Shown: piece after piece, positions 17,187 through 26,834 of the stretch | Position numbering within the stretch: the first letter of the stretch is position 1 | How the letters are laid out: each line of letters opens with the position of its first letter | Source: Hyphomonas sp. | Lineage (GTDB): Bacteria > Pseudomonadota > Alphaproteobacteria > Caulobacterales > Hyphomonadaceae | Direction of reading: 5' to 3' | NCBI RefSeq assembly: GCF_013823385.1 | Contig: NZ_PNMA01000001.1 | Coordinates: 62,001 to 126,000, forward strand | DNA length: 64,000 bases | The notes under the pieces: model-generated | Seen by the model: only the letters and a program-made list of their open reading frames with translations | The model's database searches: none | What the model was told of the DNA's origin: nothing | Translations under genes and position numbers: made by a program

Positions 17187-17204
17187 TTGTCACATAACTG
17201 TCGC
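17187..17204 (+). promoter_or_regulatory. Pho box of the pst-phoU-phoB operon
   Basis: TTGTCAC-ATAA-CTGTCGC closely matches the PhoB consensus CTGTCAT-A4-CTGTCAT: two 7-bp direct repeats 11 bp apart, with the GTC cores intact. It lies 48 bases before the pstC start. A TTCTAT/TCTATT hexamer at about 17212-17218 is correctly placed as the -10 element, with the Pho box standing in for the -35. It implies PhoB-P activation under phosphate limitation. Confidence 0.85.
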
Positions 17205-17251
17205 GGCCTTCTTCTATTTGGGGCACCGGATCACCCCCCGGAAGGAAGTTC

Positions 17252-18667
17252 ATGCTTCAGCAGCTCGGTCACTTGCCCATGGGCTGGCTACTGATCGCTC
17301 TGATTGCGGTCTTTGCGTCCGTAGCGTTTTTTGTTGGCCGTATCGGCGCCGAGCGCATTCTGCTGTCCGGCGCCCCGGCGCTGCATTCGCGGCCCAACTA
17401 TCATGGTTATTTCGTGGCCATGTGGGCCATCATTCCGGCGGTGCTGGTGGCGCTGGTCTATGCCATCGGCGCAGAGCCCTTCGCCCGCGGCCAGCTGACG
17501 AGCGAGTTGCCGCCCGCCTTTGACCTGCTCTCCGCGCCGGAACTGCAAACCTATCTCGACTCGGTCTCCCTGGCCGCCCGGTCTTCCGACTATGCCGGAA
17601 CCGATCTTGTCTTCACGGCGGTCACCAACCGGTATCTGGAGATCATCGGCGGCCTCAACATTGGCGCGCTGGCGCTGATGGGCGTGGGCGCCGTGCTGGG
17701 GCTTCTCTTCGCCCGCCGCCGCCTTGCCGCCAGTTTCCGGGCGCGTTCCCTGGTCGAGCGGGGCATGGAAGGCGTGCTGTTCCTCTGCGCCGTCGTCGCC
17801 ATCGCCACCACGGCCGGCATTGTCATCTCGCTCCTTTATGAGAGCATCCAGTTCTTCAGCGTCATCCCGATCTGGGAGTTCCTCTTCGGTACACGCTGGA
17901 ACGCGCAGACCGAAGCGGAGTTCGGCGCCCTGCCGCTGTTCTTCGGCACCTTCATGATCGCCCTGATCGCGATGTTCGTGGCCGCGCCCATCGGCCTCTT
18001 CTCCGCGATCTATCTCTCCGAATATGCCGGCCCCAAAGCCCGCGCCTGGATCAAGCCGATCCTCGAAATCCTCGCCGGCATCCCGACTGTGGTGTACGGC
18101 TTCTTCGCGCTGCTGGTTGTCGCCCCGGCCGTGCGATCCCTCGCGCTCTGGATCAACGAGACGCTGATCAATATCGGCCTCGCCAGCGAGCCGCTGCTGG
18201 CCGCCCAGCCCACCAGCGCGCTCGCCGCAGGCCTCGTCATGGGCATCATGGTCATCCCGTTCGTGTCCTCGCTGTCGGATGACGTGATCAACGCCGTGCC
18301 GCAAACCCTGCGCGACGGCGCCTATGCCCTGGGCGCCACCAAGTCCGAAACGGTCCGCAATGTGGTCGTCCCCGCCGCACTTCCGGGTATCATCGCCGCG
18401 CTGCTGCTGGCGGTCTCCCGCGCCATTGGCGAAACGATGATCGTCGTGATGGCTGCCGGCAAGAGCGCCCGCATCTCAATGGACCCGACCTCTGACCTCA
18501 CCACCATCACCGTCCAGATCGTCTCCCTGATGACCGGCGAGACCGGCTTTGATGATCCCAAGACGCTGTCCGCCTTTGCGCTCGGCCTCGTCCTGTTCGC
18601 CGTCACGCTGCTCTTCAACGTGATCGCCCTGCGCGTCGTCCAGAAATACCGGGAAAAGTATGACTGA
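17252..18667 (+). CDS. pstC: phosphate ABC transporter permease PstC
   Basis: 471 residues, longer than the roughly 320-residue E. coli PstC because of an N-terminal extension with two to three extra membrane segments and a periplasmic loop (about residues 1-165), common in alphaproteobacteria. The permease core carries PLFFGTFMIALIAMFVAAPIG and the EAA-like loop DGAYALGATKSETVRNVVVP that contacts PstB. With PstA it forms the inner-membrane channel for inorganic phosphate. The gene begins 48 bases after a Pho box and overlaps pstA by 8 bases. Confidence 0.96.
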   Translation: MLQQLGHLPMGWLLIALIAVFASVAFFVGRIGAERILLSGAPALHSRPNYHGYFVAMWAIIPAVLVALVYAIGAEPFARGQLTSELPPAFDLLSAPELQTYLDSVSLAARSSDYAGTDLVFTAVTNRYLEIIGGLNIGALALMGVGAVLGLLFARRRLAASFRARSLVERGMEGVLFLCAVVAIATTAGIVISLLYESIQFFSVIPIWEFLFGTRWNAQTEAEFGALPLFFGTFMIALIAMFVAAPIGLFSAIYLSEYAGPKARAWIKPILEILAGIPTVVYGFFALLVVAPAVRSLALWINETLINIGLASEPLLAAQPTSALAAGLVMGIMVIPFVSSLSDDVINAVPQTLRDGAYALGATKSETVRNVVVPAALPGIIAALLLAVSRAIGETMIVVMAAGKSARISMDPTSDLTTITVQIVSLMTGETGFDDPKTLSAFALGLVLFAVTLLFNVIALRVVQKYREKYD

Positions 18668-20237
18668 TCCGGCCGCCTCCTCTTTCTCCACCCCTGAAGC
18701 GCTCAAGCGCCTCAAGCGCCGCCGGGCCGCCGATGTGCGCTTCCGCTATTACGGGCTCGGCGCCATCTTCCTGGCCCTGAGCGCGCTGGTGCTGCTGGTC
18801 CTGTCCATCGGCTCGCAGGCCGTCTCTGCGGCGACTTACCATGTCGTGCGCTATGACATCACGCTGGACCCGGCCGTCATCACGCCGCCGGGCGAAACCA
18901 CACCGGAAGACATCGCCCGCAATGTGGACGGCTTCTGGGAGCTGGCCCGCGACAACCTCCTGGAAACCTTCCCCGAAGCAAACCGCGACCGCGCGAGCCG
19001 CATCGAAGTCTCCGAATTCATCACGCGCCTGGCTGTCCTGCCGACGGCCCGGAAGGTCGCGGCCCGGCCCGAGATGGTGGGCAACCCCATCACGCTGACC
19101 GCCCCGCTGAATGATGACCTCGACCTTTACCTGAAAGGCCAGGCCCTCCCGGAACGCCGCCTTCGCACGGGAACCATCACGGCTGTAACCGCACAGGAAG
19201 ACGGCTTCGCCCTGCTCGAAGGGCAGGGGGCCTTCACCCCGATCCTCACGGCGCTGACAACGCTTCAGGCCGAGGGCGTCAGCATGGACGAGGGCTCGAT
19301 CCTCATCACGGCTGGCGGCGCCACCGGCCGCCTGCACGGCATTCAGGCCGGCACCGCGCGCCTTGAACTCCTCACCGGCACGCTCGACGCTTTCCGCAAC
19401 AGCACGGCCGCCGCCCGCCTCATCGCTCTGCCCGAAGCCCAGCGCGTCGTGTCTGACCAGCAGATCGCCTGGACGTTCGCCCTGAAAGAGATGGGCCGCA
19501 TCTCCCGCGTGCCGCGCTGGACCCTGCTGACGAATTCGGACTCCACCTATCCAGAACTCGCCGGCGGCCTTGCCGCCCTGGTCGGGTCGCTGTTCACGAT
19601 GCTGGTCACCGCCCTCGTCGCCATCCCGATCGGCATCCTGGCGGCTGTCTATCTGGAAGAGTTCGCCCCGAAAAACCGGCTGACCGATTTCATCGAGGTC
19701 AACATCAACAATCTGGCCGCCGTGCCGTCCATCGTGTTCGGCCTGCTCGGGGCGGCGGTGTATATCAACTTCCTCGGCATGCCGCGATCGGCCCCGCTGG
19801 TCGGCGGTCTTGTGCTGGCACTGATGACGTTTCCGGTGGTGATCATTGCTTCGCGCGCGGCGCTGAAGGCGGTGCCGCCTTCGGTGCGCTCGGGCGCCCT
19901 GGCGATTGGCGCCTCGCAGATGCAGACAGTGTTCCACCATGTCGTGCCGCTGGCCGCGCCCGGCATCCTCACTGGCGCCATCCTCGGGATGGCCCGCGCG
20001 CTGGGCGAAACCGCCCCGCTGCTGCTGATCGGCATGGTTGCCTTCGTCGGGGATGTGCCCACCAGCCCCACCGACGAATCCACCGTCATGCCGGTGCTGA
20101 TCTTCACCTGGGCGAACAATGCCGAACGCGCCTGGGAGCCGATGACCTCGGCAATGATTGTTGTCCTCCTGGCCGTTCTTTTGCTCATGAACGGGTTGGT
20201 GGTATTCTTGAGACGAAAGTACGAGCGGAGATGGTAA
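18660..20237 (+). CDS. pstA: phosphate ABC transporter permease PstA
   Basis: 525 residues, with a long N-terminal half: one membrane segment (about 32-55), then about 250 residues of periplasmic sequence before the permease core. The core is shown by GIPI-like [34 protein letters not shown] and the EAA loop [20 protein letters not shown]. It pairs with PstC. The start overlaps pstC and the stop overlaps pstB, so translation is coupled. The long domain is typical of alphaproteobacterial PstA (DUF3333 region); its role is unclear. Confidence 0.95.
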   Translation: MTDPAASSFSTPEALKRLKRRRAADVRFRYYGLGAIFLALSALVLLVLSIGSQAVSAATYHVVRYDITLDPAVITPPGETTPEDIARNVDGFWELARDNLLETFPEANRDRASRIEVSEFITRLAVLPTARKVAARPEMVGNPITLTAPLNDDLDLYLKGQALPERRLRTGTITAVTAQEDGFALLEGQGAFTPILTALTTLQAEGVSMDEGSILITAGGATGRLHGIQAGTARLELLTGTLDAFRNSTAAARLIALPEAQRVVSDQQIAWTFALKEMGRISRVPRWTLLTNSDSTYPELAGGLAALVGSLFTMLVTALVAIPIGILAAVYLEEFAPKNRLTDFIEVNINNLAAVPSIVFGLLGAAVYINFLGMPRSAPLVGGLVLALMTFPVVIIASRAALKAVPPSVRSGALAIGASQMQTVFHHVVPLAAPGILTGAILGMARALGETAPLLLIGMVAFVGDVPTSPTDESTVMPVLIFTWANNAERAWEPMTSAMIVVLLAVLLLMNGLVVFLRRKYERRW

Positions 20238-21064
20238 TGGATTCCGATCACACACCGCAGGCCGCCGGTTCCGTGCTGGCCCCCGCTGCCGATGCGCCTC
20301 CGGCCGCCGCGCCGCGCATCGATTGCCGCGACATCAAGGTATTCTACGGCGCCACCCAGGCCATCCATGGCGTGTCCATGTCCTTTCCGGACCGGGCCGT
20401 CACCGCGCTCATCGGCCCCTCGGGCTGCGGCAAGTCCACCTTCCTGCGCTGCCTCAACCGCATGAACGACACCATCGAGAACTGCCGCGTCGAAGGGCAG
20501 ATCCTGATGGACGGGCAGGATATCAACGATCACTCCATCGATCCCGTGCTGCTGCGCTCGCGCGTCGGCATGGTGTTCCAGAAGCCCAACCCCTTCCCGA
20601 AGTCGATCTACGACAACATCGCCTACGGCCCCCGCATCCACGGCATCGCCACCAGCCGGGAAGACCTCGACGCCATCGTCGAGAAATCCCTCCGCCGCGC
20701 CGGCCTCTGGGAAGAGGTGAAGGACCGCCTCCAGGCGCCCGGCACCAGCCTGTCAGGCGGCCAGCAGCAGCGTCTCTGCATCGCGCGCGCAATTGCCGTG
20801 CGCCCCGAAGTCATCCTGATGGACGAGCCCTGCTCGGCGCTGGATCCTGTGGCCACCGCCCGCATCGAGGAACTGATCGACGAGCTGCGCAAGCGCTACT
20901 GCATCGTCATCGTCACCCACTCCATGCAGCAGGCCGCCCGCGTCAGCCAGCGCACCGCCTTCTTCCATCTCGGCAATCTGGTGGAAATGGGCGAGACAGA
21001 ACAGATCTTCACAAATCCGCGCGAAAAGCGCACCGAAGACTACATCACCGGCCGCTTCGGCTGA
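20231..21064 (+). CDS. pstB: phosphate ABC transporter ATP-binding protein PstB
   Basis: 277 residues; ATG 20237, two codons in, is an alternative with a better-spaced GGAG. Walker A is [10 protein letters not shown] (61-70), the PstB hallmark [10 protein letters not shown] follows, the signature is [14 protein letters not shown], and Walker B is [14 protein letters not shown] 30-residue Ala/Pro-rich N-terminal extension precedes the ABC domain. It energises phosphate uptake through PstCA. No periplasmic PstS is found in this operon, so pstS must be encoded elsewhere. Confidence 0.97.
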   Translation: MVMDSDHTPQAAGSVLAPAADAPPAAAPRIDCRDIKVFYGATQAIHGVSMSFPDRAVTALIGPSGCGKSTFLRCLNRMNDTIENCRVEGQILMDGQDINDHSIDPVLLRSRVGMVFQKPNPFPKSIYDNIAYGPRIHGIATSREDLDAIVEKSLRRAGLWEEVKDRLQAPGTSLSGGQQQRLCIARAIAVRPEVILMDEPCSALDPVATARIEELIDELRKRYCIVIVTHSMQQAARVSQRTAFFHLGNLVEMGETEQIFTNPREKRTEDYITGRFG

Positions 21065-21075
21065 GGGAGGAACAT

Positions 21076-21762
21076 ATGTCGGATCATATCGTCTCTGCCT
21101 ATTCTGATGAGCTGGACAAGCTTTCGTCCGACATCATGCGGATGGGCGGCATCGTGGAAACGATGATCACCGACTCCTGCCGCGCGCTCAGCGCCAATGA
21201 TTCCGTACTCGCCAAGGAAGTGATCGCCCGCGATCCCCAGGTCGATGCCATCGAGTCGGACGTGGAAAAGCAGATCGTCAGCCTCATCGCCCGGCGCCAG
21301 CCGATGGGCCATGACCTGCGGATGATCCTCTCTGCCCTGAAGATTTCCAACGAGCTGGAGCGGATCGGCGATCTCTCCAAGAACATCGCCAAGCGCGCCC
21401 TGCGCCTCGACGATCATGTCAGCATGGAGATGCGCAACGCCATCCTGCGCATGTCGCGCCCGGTCGCCCGCCAGCTCAACGAAGTGCTCGATGCCTATGC
21501 CTCCGGCAACGCCGTCCTGGCCAAGAATGTCTGGTCCAGCGATGACGATATCGACCAGCACTATAATGCGGTGTTCCGTGAAATGATCACCTACCTCATC
21601 GAAGACCCGCGCCGGATCACCGCCGGGGCACACATGCTCTTTATAGCGAAGAACCTGGAACGGATCGGCGATCACTGCACCAACGTGGCCGAATTCGTAT
21701 ACTACCAGGCCGTGGGGGAATACCTGTCAGTCATGGACCGGCCGAAGCTGGACCAGGTTTGA
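21076..21762 (+). CDS. phoU: phosphate-specific transport system accessory protein PhoU
   Basis: 228 residues, ATG 21076 with GGGAGG 5 bases upstream. Two three-helix PhoU repeats are visible, each with the metal-binding ExxxD signature ([21 protein letters not shown] near 95-115 and [20 protein letters not shown] near 190-209). PhoU links the state of the Pst transporter to PhoR/PhoB and keeps the Pho regulon off when phosphate is plentiful. It follows pstB by 11 bases and precedes phoB by 34 bases. Confidence 0.97.
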   Translation: MSDHIVSAYSDELDKLSSDIMRMGGIVETMITDSCRALSANDSVLAKEVIARDPQVDAIESDVEKQIVSLIARRQPMGHDLRMILSALKISNELERIGDLSKNIAKRALRLDDHVSMEMRNAILRMSRPVARQLNEVLDAYASGNAVLAKNVWSSDDDIDQHYNAVFREMITYLIEDPRRITAGAHMLFIAKNLERIGDHCTNVAEFVYYQAVGEYLSVMDRPKLDQV

Positions 21763-21796
21763 CGAATTTCGCTCAAACAGAATACGGAGCCCAAAG

Positions 21797-22483
21797 ATGA
21801 AACCCTACGTGCTTGTCGCAGAAGACGAAAGCGCAGTCTCTGAGCTTCTGCTCTACAATCTCCGGCGTGAAGATTATGAGGTCGCCATCGCGGCCGATGG
21901 CGAAGAAGCGCTGATGATGATCGATGAGCGGGCGCCAGACCTGCTCTTGCTGGACTGGATGCTGCCCAAGGTCAGCGGTATCGAAATCTGCCGCCGCGTC
22001 CGTGCCACCGGCGTCAATCCGAACCTGCCGATCATCATGCTCACCGCGCGCGGCGAGGAGAGCGACCGCATCCGCGGGCTTGATACGGGGGCAGATGATT
22101 ACGTCACCAAGCCCTTCTCGACCACCGAGCTGATGGCCCGCGTCCGCGCCGTGCTGCGCCGCATCCGTCCCGGCCTCAAGGAAGACCGCATCACCGTCGG
22201 CGATATCGAGATCGACCGCGTCGCCCACCGCGTCTCCCGCAATGGCGAAGACATCCATCTCGGCCCCACGGAATTCCGCCTGCTGGACTATTTCATGCAG
22301 CATCCAGGCCGCGTCTTCTCGCGCGAGCAGCTGCTCGATACCGTCTGGGGCTCGGATGTCTATGTCGAGGCGCGCACGGTTGACGTGCATGTCGGCCGCC
22401 TGCGCAAGGCGCTGCGCCAGGGCGGGGGAGACGACCCCATCCGCACCGTCCGCTCCGCCGGCTACGCCCTGCGCGCAGACTGA
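21797..22483 (+). CDS. phoB: phosphate regulon response regulator PhoB
   Basis: 228 residues. The receiver domain has the acidic pair Glu10-Asp11, phosphoacceptor Asp53 in LLLLDWMLPKVSG, and the Lys of TKPFS. The C-terminal OmpR-type winged helix shows LGPTEFRLLDYFMQHPGRVFSREQLL and VDVHVGRLRKALR. PhoB-P binds Pho boxes such as the one upstream of pstC, giving positive autoregulation of the whole operon. The cognate kinase PhoR is not next to it, and none is in this window. Confidence 0.96.
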   Translation: MKPYVLVAEDESAVSELLLYNLRREDYEVAIAADGEEALMMIDERAPDLLLLDWMLPKVSGIEICRRVRATGVNPNLPIIMLTARGEESDRIRGLDTGADDYVTKPFSTTELMARVRAVLRRIRPGLKEDRITVGDIEIDRVAHRVSRNGEDIHLGPTEFRLLDYFMQHPGRVFSREQLLDTVWGSDVYVEARTVDVHVGRLRKALRQGGGDDPIRTVRSAGYALRAD

Positions 22484-22510
22484 CGCCGCAAATCCGGCGC
22501 CAAAAAAACA

Positions 22511-22536
22511 AGCGGGGCGTTTCCGCCCCGCTTTTT
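22511..22536 (+). terminator. intrinsic terminator after phoB
   Basis: AGCGGGGCG / CGCCCCGCT form a 9-bp GC-rich stem with a TTTC loop, followed by TTTTT. It lies 27 bases after the phoB stop, between converging phoB and the TonB receptor gene. The A-rich stretch just before it (A7) would let it work in both directions. Confidence 0.9.
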
Positions 22537-22562
22537 CATTTTTGCCCGTGTGATCTGAAGCC

Positions 22563-24791
22563 TCAGAAGTTCAGGCGGATGCCCACAGCCATATAGCGGC
22601 CCGGATTGCCACGGGCGCCGTCTGCGCCCCGGTGCATGATGGCGCGCTCGTCGAACACATTCTCCACCTTGGTGTAGACCTCGACCACATCGCTGATGTC
22701 GTAGGAGGCCGACAGGTCCACCGTGAACAGACTTTCCGTGCGCAGATAGGTATCGTCGATGCCGATCCGGTTGCAGGTCGTCGTTGTGCAGGTCTCGTCG
22801 GTATAGTTCAGCGCCGCATAGATATCCCAGCCGCCCTGATGTTCCAGGCCGAATTGCAGCACGCCGGTATGCGGGGGCGTATAGTCCAGCGTATCGCCTG
22901 CCAGAACCCCGCCCGCCGCGTCGGCGGCGCGCGTGTATTCGCCATCGGTGTAGGTATAGGAAAGCCGCGCCGGAACCGAGAAGGTTTCCCCCTCGAACAG
23001 CGTGGCAAACGCGCCCAGCTCAAGGCCGTAGACTTCCTTCGCCCCGCTCTGCAGCGTCGAGCCGTCCACGATCCCGCCGGGGCAGGGGTTGGCCACCAGG
23101 CAGAGGCGCAGGGCGTTGTCATAGTCGCTGAGGAAGGCAATCGCATCGACGCCAACCGTGCCATTGCGATAGCGAACGCCCGCTTCCCAGTTGACGCTCT
23201 CTTCCCCTTTGGAGCCTTCCGTCGCGCTCGATCCGGGCGGGGCAAAGCCCTCATAGACGCCCGCCAGAACGGTCCAGTTCGCATCCACCGCATAGTTCAC
23301 GCCGAGGCCAACGGAGGTCTTCGTCAGGCTGTTGCGCGGGGTAGGGTTGAGCACATTGCCCACCGTCTTGATGTCTTCATGCCGGACCACCGGCAGGAAG
23401 CTCCAATTGCCATACGAGATCCGGTCGCCCAGCCACACAGACCAGGCTTCCGCCTCGCCCTTGTTCCGGTTGGGCCCGGTCACGCCCTGAAACACCAGCG
23501 CGCCATTCACCTGCTGGTAAATCTCGTTGCCGGCATCGGCCACGTTGCGGGTCTCGTCCTCATGGCGGCGCACGCCAAAGATCAGGTTGTGGCTGAAGGC
23601 GCCGGTCTGGAACTCGCCCTCAAGCTGGGTCTGGATGCCCTGCGAGGTGAACTCCTGGAAGTTGTTGCCATAGCGCACGCCATTGGGATGGGTCGTGTTG
23701 GCGGTGCCATCGAGGATACCCTGCAGCAGCGCGGCATTCGCCCCGCCATTGTTGATCGTTTCGGTCACGCTGCCGATGTTCACGCCGTTGATCTGGTTGA
23801 GGCGGCGATAGTGGCGCTCGGTGTCGGTCCAGTAGGCGGTGGATTTCAGCGCCCATGCGTCGGTAAGGTCAAACTCGTGATGCAGGCTGAAGCCGGTGCG
23901 GCCCCGGTTCATCTGCTCCAGCTCGGAGAGACCGTAGCGGCGGTCGGGATTGGCTTTGAAGTCGGCGTCCGTCAGGCCCAGATACGACACGTCATGCGTC
24001 TCGTCGGCATACTGGCCCTTGAATTCCAGCCGCTGGCGCTCGCCTTCCCATTGCAGGCGCAGGATATATTCCTCGATCTCGTTCCCGGCCGAGCGGGCAG
24101 AGCGGTCGATCTTCTGGAAGCCGTCTGTCGTGCTCTGGAAGGTCTCCACCAGAAAGCCGACCTGGCCCACCTGATCGCCATACCAGGCATGGACGCGCCC
24201 GGTATTGTTCTCGCCAAACTCTGCGCGCACATAGCCCGACCGTTCCTCGGGAATGGCCGTCGCCAGCAGGTTCACCACGCCGGTCACCGTCTGCGGCCCA
24301 TAGAGCAGCGTTTCGGGCCCCTTCAGCACTTCCACGCTGCGCATGCGCGAGATGTTGGGGAAGAAATAGGCAGAGGTGTTGGCATAAGGCGCCATCGCGG
24401 CAGGCACGCCATCTTCCAGCACCAGGATCCGGTCGCTGCGGCCCGAAGCGGACGCGCGGATGCCAATGCGCGGGAACGCGCCCAGCCCATCCTCATCGCG
24501 CACATACACGCCCGGAACCGCGCGCAGCACGGAGTTGACGTTGCTTGATTCGAACTTCTGCAGCTCCCGCTCGGTCAGCGTGTAGGCAGAACCATAGGTC
24601 GATTGCGGGTCTTCGATATTGCCGATCACGGTCACGGTATCGAGCACCTTCACCGCGCGGTCGGCCTCGCTGTCTTCCAGGGCTTCAGCCGCGGCCGGCA
24701 GGGCCAGCGCCATCAGCGCAGCGCCTGTCAGCAGGCCCGCGCGGCGGAGCTTGTGGGTCGTCGTCAGTCGGTTCTCGTCGGCAATGTGCAC
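22563..24791 (-). CDS. TonB-dependent outer-membrane receptor (ferric siderophore/citrate-like)
   Basis: 742 residues from GTG 24791, preceded by AAGGGA at 8 bases; an upstream TTG start would sit before the -10 element. After a signal peptide (LLTGAALMALALPAAAEA) comes a plug domain (TLTERELQKFESSNVNSVLRAVPGVY; VEVLKGPETLLYGPQTVTGVV) and a 22-strand-type barrel ending in aromatic VGIRLNF. The TonB-box region near VLDTVTVIGN is plausible. The plug style (RIGIRASASGRSDRILVLEDGVP) and the ENVFDERA...GNPGRYM end resemble FecA-like iron receptors; the real ligand is unknown. A Fur-like dyad lies upstream. Confidence 0.88.
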   Translation of the reverse strand: MHIADENRLTTTHKLRRAGLLTGAALMALALPAAAEALEDSEADRAVKVLDTVTVIGNIEDPQSTYGSAYTLTERELQKFESSNVNSVLRAVPGVYVRDEDGLGAFPRIGIRASASGRSDRILVLEDGVPAAMAPYANTSAYFFPNISRMRSVEVLKGPETLLYGPQTVTGVVNLLATAIPEERSGYVRAEFGENNTGRVHAWYGDQVGQVGFLVETFQSTTDGFQKIDRSARSAGNEIEEYILRLQWEGERQRLEFKGQYADETHDVSYLGLTDADFKANPDRRYGLSELEQMNRGRTGFSLHHEFDLTDAWALKSTAYWTDTERHYRRLNQINGVNIGSVTETINNGGANAALLQGILDGTANTTHPNGVRYGNNFQEFTSQGIQTQLEGEFQTGAFSHNLIFGVRRHEDETRNVADAGNEIYQQVNGALVFQGVTGPNRNKGEAEAWSVWLGDRISYGNWSFLPVVRHEDIKTVGNVLNPTPRNSLTKTSVGLGVNYAVDANWTVLAGVYEGFAPPGSSATEGSKGEESVNWEAGVRYRNGTVGVDAIAFLSDYDNALRLCLVANPCPGGIVDGSTLQSGAKEVYGLELGAFATLFEGETFSVPARLSYTYTDGEYTRAADAAGGVLAGDTLDYTPPHTGVLQFGLEHQGGWDIYAALNYTDETCTTTTCNRIGIDDTYLRTESLFTVDLSASYDISDVVEVYTKVENVFDERAIMHRGADGARGNPGRYMAVGIRLNF

Positions 24792-24807
24792 AGGCGGTGT
24801 CCCTTTG

Positions 24808-24858
24808 ATTATAATCTTGCCCGCTCCTAAACGCGAATGATTGTGCAAATCAATCGCA
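24808..24858 (-). promoter_or_regulatory. TonB receptor promoter with -10 TATAAT and a Fur-like dyad
   Basis: On the minus strand a perfect TATAAT (plus-strand 24808-24813) lies 16 bases before the GTG start. About 30 bases further up is TGCAAATCAATCGCA (plus 24844-24858), a near-symmetric dyad (TGCAA / TCGCA), overlapping a perfect TGATT-(5)-AATCA repeat at 24838-24852. AT-rich dyads of this kind upstream of TonB receptors in alphaproteobacteria are often Fur-family sites. This is inference from position and pattern. Confidence 0.4.
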
Positions 24859-25040
24859 ATTGTGTCGCGGTGTCACACTTTGCCGCCGCACTGATGCAAG
24901 GACGCATCGCTCCCGCATACGGGCTCAGCCTCGGCGCGCACGGGCCTCCCTGCTGCATGCAGGCACCTTTCGCCGTCTTGCCAGCGGGAACCGCACGGTC
25001 CATGTAGCGGGGCTGTAAAAAACGCCGTGGAACCCCCGAT

Positions 25041-26339
25041 ATGGCCCGCCGACTGAACGCATCTGACCCCGGTTTCGAGGAGGCCCTGCGCCGTTTCCTC
25101 GACGAAGACCGTGGGCAGGGCGAAGACGTCGCCAGCGTCGTTGCCGCCATCATCAAGGATGTGCGCCAGCGGGGCGGGGCGGCTGTGGCTGACTACACCG
25201 CCAGGTTCGACCGGCTGCAGCTTGATCCCTCGACGCTCCAGTCAGACAACGTCAATCTCGACCTGATCGCCGCCGGATGCCCGGCAGACCTGCGCGAAGC
25301 CATCGATTTCGCGCATGACCGCATCGCCGCCTACCACACCGCCCAGCGTCCTGCAGACCATCGCTTCACCGACAGCGCCGGCGTCGAGCTCGGCTGGCGC
25401 TGGACTGCGCTGGAATCGGTCGGCGTCTACGTTCCCGGCGGCCGGGCGAGCTATCCCTCATCCGTGCTGATGAACATCGTGCCCGCGCGCATTGCGGGCG
25501 TGGAGCGCATCGTCATGGTCGCCCCTGCGCCGGATGGCGAACTTGCCCCGGCCGTCGCCTATGCCGCCCGCAAGGCCGGCGCGACCGAATTCTACCCCAT
25601 CGGCGGGGCCCAGGCGGTTGCCGCGCTCGCCTATGGCGCCGGGCCCATCGCGCCTGTGGACAAGATCGTCGGCCCCGGCAATGCCTTCGTCGCCGAGGCC
25701 AAGCGCCAGGTGTTCGGCAAGGTCGGCATCGACACCATCGCCGGCCCCTCCGAAATCCTCGTGATCGCAGACGCCACCGCCAATCCGGACTGGGTCGCTG
25801 CGGATCTGCTCAGCCAGGCCGAGCATGATCCCTCCAGCCAGTCGATCCTCATCACGCTGGACGCCGCCCTCGGCGCGGCTGTTGAGAAGGCTGTGGAAAA
25901 CCAGTTGAATTCCCTCTCCACGGGCGAGCGGGCCCGCGAGTCCTGGCTCGCCCATGGCGCCATCATCAACGCGCCGGACGCGGCCACTGCCGCCTTTGCG
26001 GCCAACATCATCGCCGCCGAACATGTCGAGCTCTGCATCGAAGACCCTGACGCCATGCTGCCGATGATCCGCCATGCGGGCGCGGTCTTCCTCGGCCACC
26101 ACACGCCCGAGGCGCTGGGCGATTATGTGACCGGCTCCAACCATGTCCTGCCGACCAGCCGCGCCGCGCGCTTTTCTTCCGGCCTCGGCCTCTATGACTT
26201 TGTGAAGCGGATGAGCATCCAGCGCGCCGGCCCCAAGGGGCTAGCCGCGCTCGCCCCCGCCGCCCTGCGTCTGGCCGAGGCAGAGCGTCTGCCAGCGCAT
26301 GGCCGGTCGGTCTCCATACGAACAAATCAGGGCGGCTGA
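25041..26339 (+). CDS. hisD: histidinol dehydrogenase
   Basis: 432 residues, normal for HisD. It carries out the last two steps of histidine synthesis, oxidising L-histidinol to L-histidine with NAD and Zn. Recognisable blocks: [65 protein letters not shown] and [19 protein letters not shown], with conserved Gln/His/Asp/His Zn ligands in the last blocks. ATG 25041 is close to a weak SD (GTGGAA). It is followed after 4 bases by UPF0262. The hisD-UPF0262 pairing is conserved in alphaproteobacteria. Confidence 0.97.
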   Translation: MARRLNASDPGFEEALRRFLDEDRGQGEDVASVVAAIIKDVRQRGGAAVADYTARFDRLQLDPSTLQSDNVNLDLIAAGCPADLREAIDFAHDRIAAYHTAQRPADHRFTDSAGVELGWRWTALESVGVYVPGGRASYPSSVLMNIVPARIAGVERIVMVAPAPDGELAPAVAYAARKAGATEFYPIGGAQAVAALAYGAGPIAPVDKIVGPGNAFVAEAKRQVFGKVGIDTIAGPSEILVIADATANPDWVAADLLSQAEHDPSSQSILITLDAALGAAVEKAVENQLNSLSTGERARESWLAHGAIINAPDAATAAFAANIIAAEHVELCIEDPDAMLPMIRHAGAVFLGHHTPEALGDYVTGSNHVLPTSRAARFSSGLGLYDFVKRMSIQRAGPKGLAALAPAALRLAEAERLPAHGRSVSIRTNQGG

Positions 26340-26343
26340 TCTC

Positions 26344-26832
26344 ATGGGCGCCAACCGGCTCGTCGCCGTCCATATTGACGAAGACACCCTCGGCGCTTCG
26401 GGGCCGGACGCCGAGCATGAGCGCCGCGTCGCCATCTTCGACCTGATCGAGGAAAACACCTTCGGCGTGATCGGCGAGGATCGCGGCCCCTACGTCCTTG
26501 CCCTCAGCCAGCATGAGCGCCGCCTCGTCTTCGCCATCAAGACCGAGCCCGGCGAAGAGGTCCACACCTTCATCCTCTCCCTCTCGCCGTTTCGCGGCGT
26601 GATCCGGGACTATTTCACCATCTGCGACAGCTATTACGAAGCCATCCGCACCTCCACGCCCCACCAGATCGAAGCCATCGACATGGCCCGCCGCGGCATC
26701 CACAATGAAGGCTCCGAGCTTCTGAAGGAGCGCCTGGAAGGCAAGATCGACATCGACTTCCAGACCGCCCGCCGCCTCTTCACCCTCATCTGCGCCCTTC
26801 ACGCCGGCCAGGGCCGCGCGCCTGGGGCCTGA
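26344..26832 (+). CDS. UPF0262 family protein
   Basis: 162 residues from ATG 26344, 4 bases after hisD; starting further upstream would overlap hisD. Family blocks are visible: [70 protein letters not shown] and [12 protein letters not shown]. Function unknown; the family is almost confined to alphaproteobacteria and usually lies hisD-UPF0262-phosphatase-infA-maf. Here its last 16 codons are the first copy of a 50-bp direct repeat whose second copy is at 27446-27495, and the gene that should follow (a low-molecular-weight phosphatase) is missing. Confidence 0.92.
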   Translation: MGANRLVAVHIDEDTLGASGPDAEHERRVAIFDLIEENTFGVIGEDRGPYVLALSQHERRLVFAIKTEPGEEVHTFILSLSPFRGVIRDYFTICDSYYEAIRTSTPHQIEAIDMARRGIHNEGSELLKERLEGKIDIDFQTARRLFTLICALHAGQGRAPGA

Positions 26833-26834
26833 TC
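26785..26834. repeat. 50-bp direct repeat, copy 1 (3' end of UPF0262)
   Basis: Starts CTCATCTGCGCCC and runs through the UPF0262 stop. It is identical to copy 2 (27446-27495) over the first 38 bases and matches 48 of 50 overall. It bounds the AT-rich insert on its left. The insert gene's stop codon (26833-26835) begins at its last two bases. Confidence 0.95.

Noticed and set aside
18615-20255. 546-residue open frame on the minus strand opposite pstA
   Set aside because: Shadow of a complete, coupled pstA gene; composition is artefactual (Arg, Gly, Asp, His) and no motif is present.
20323-21075. Long open frame fused in phase upstream of phoU
   Set aside because: The extension is the wrong frame of pstB (Arg/His/Pro-rich). 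PhoU has its own SD and ATG at 21076.
22632-24548. 638-residue open frame on the plus strand opposite the TonB receptor
   Set aside because: It is antisense to a clear TonB-dependent receptor, rich in His/Arg/Gly as expected for a GC-rich shadow frame, with no recognisable domain.
24859-25040. Possible riboswitch or small RNA between the TonB receptor and hisD
   Set aside because: I looked for cobalamin, TPP and histidine-leader features and saw no conserved box, His codon run or terminator.
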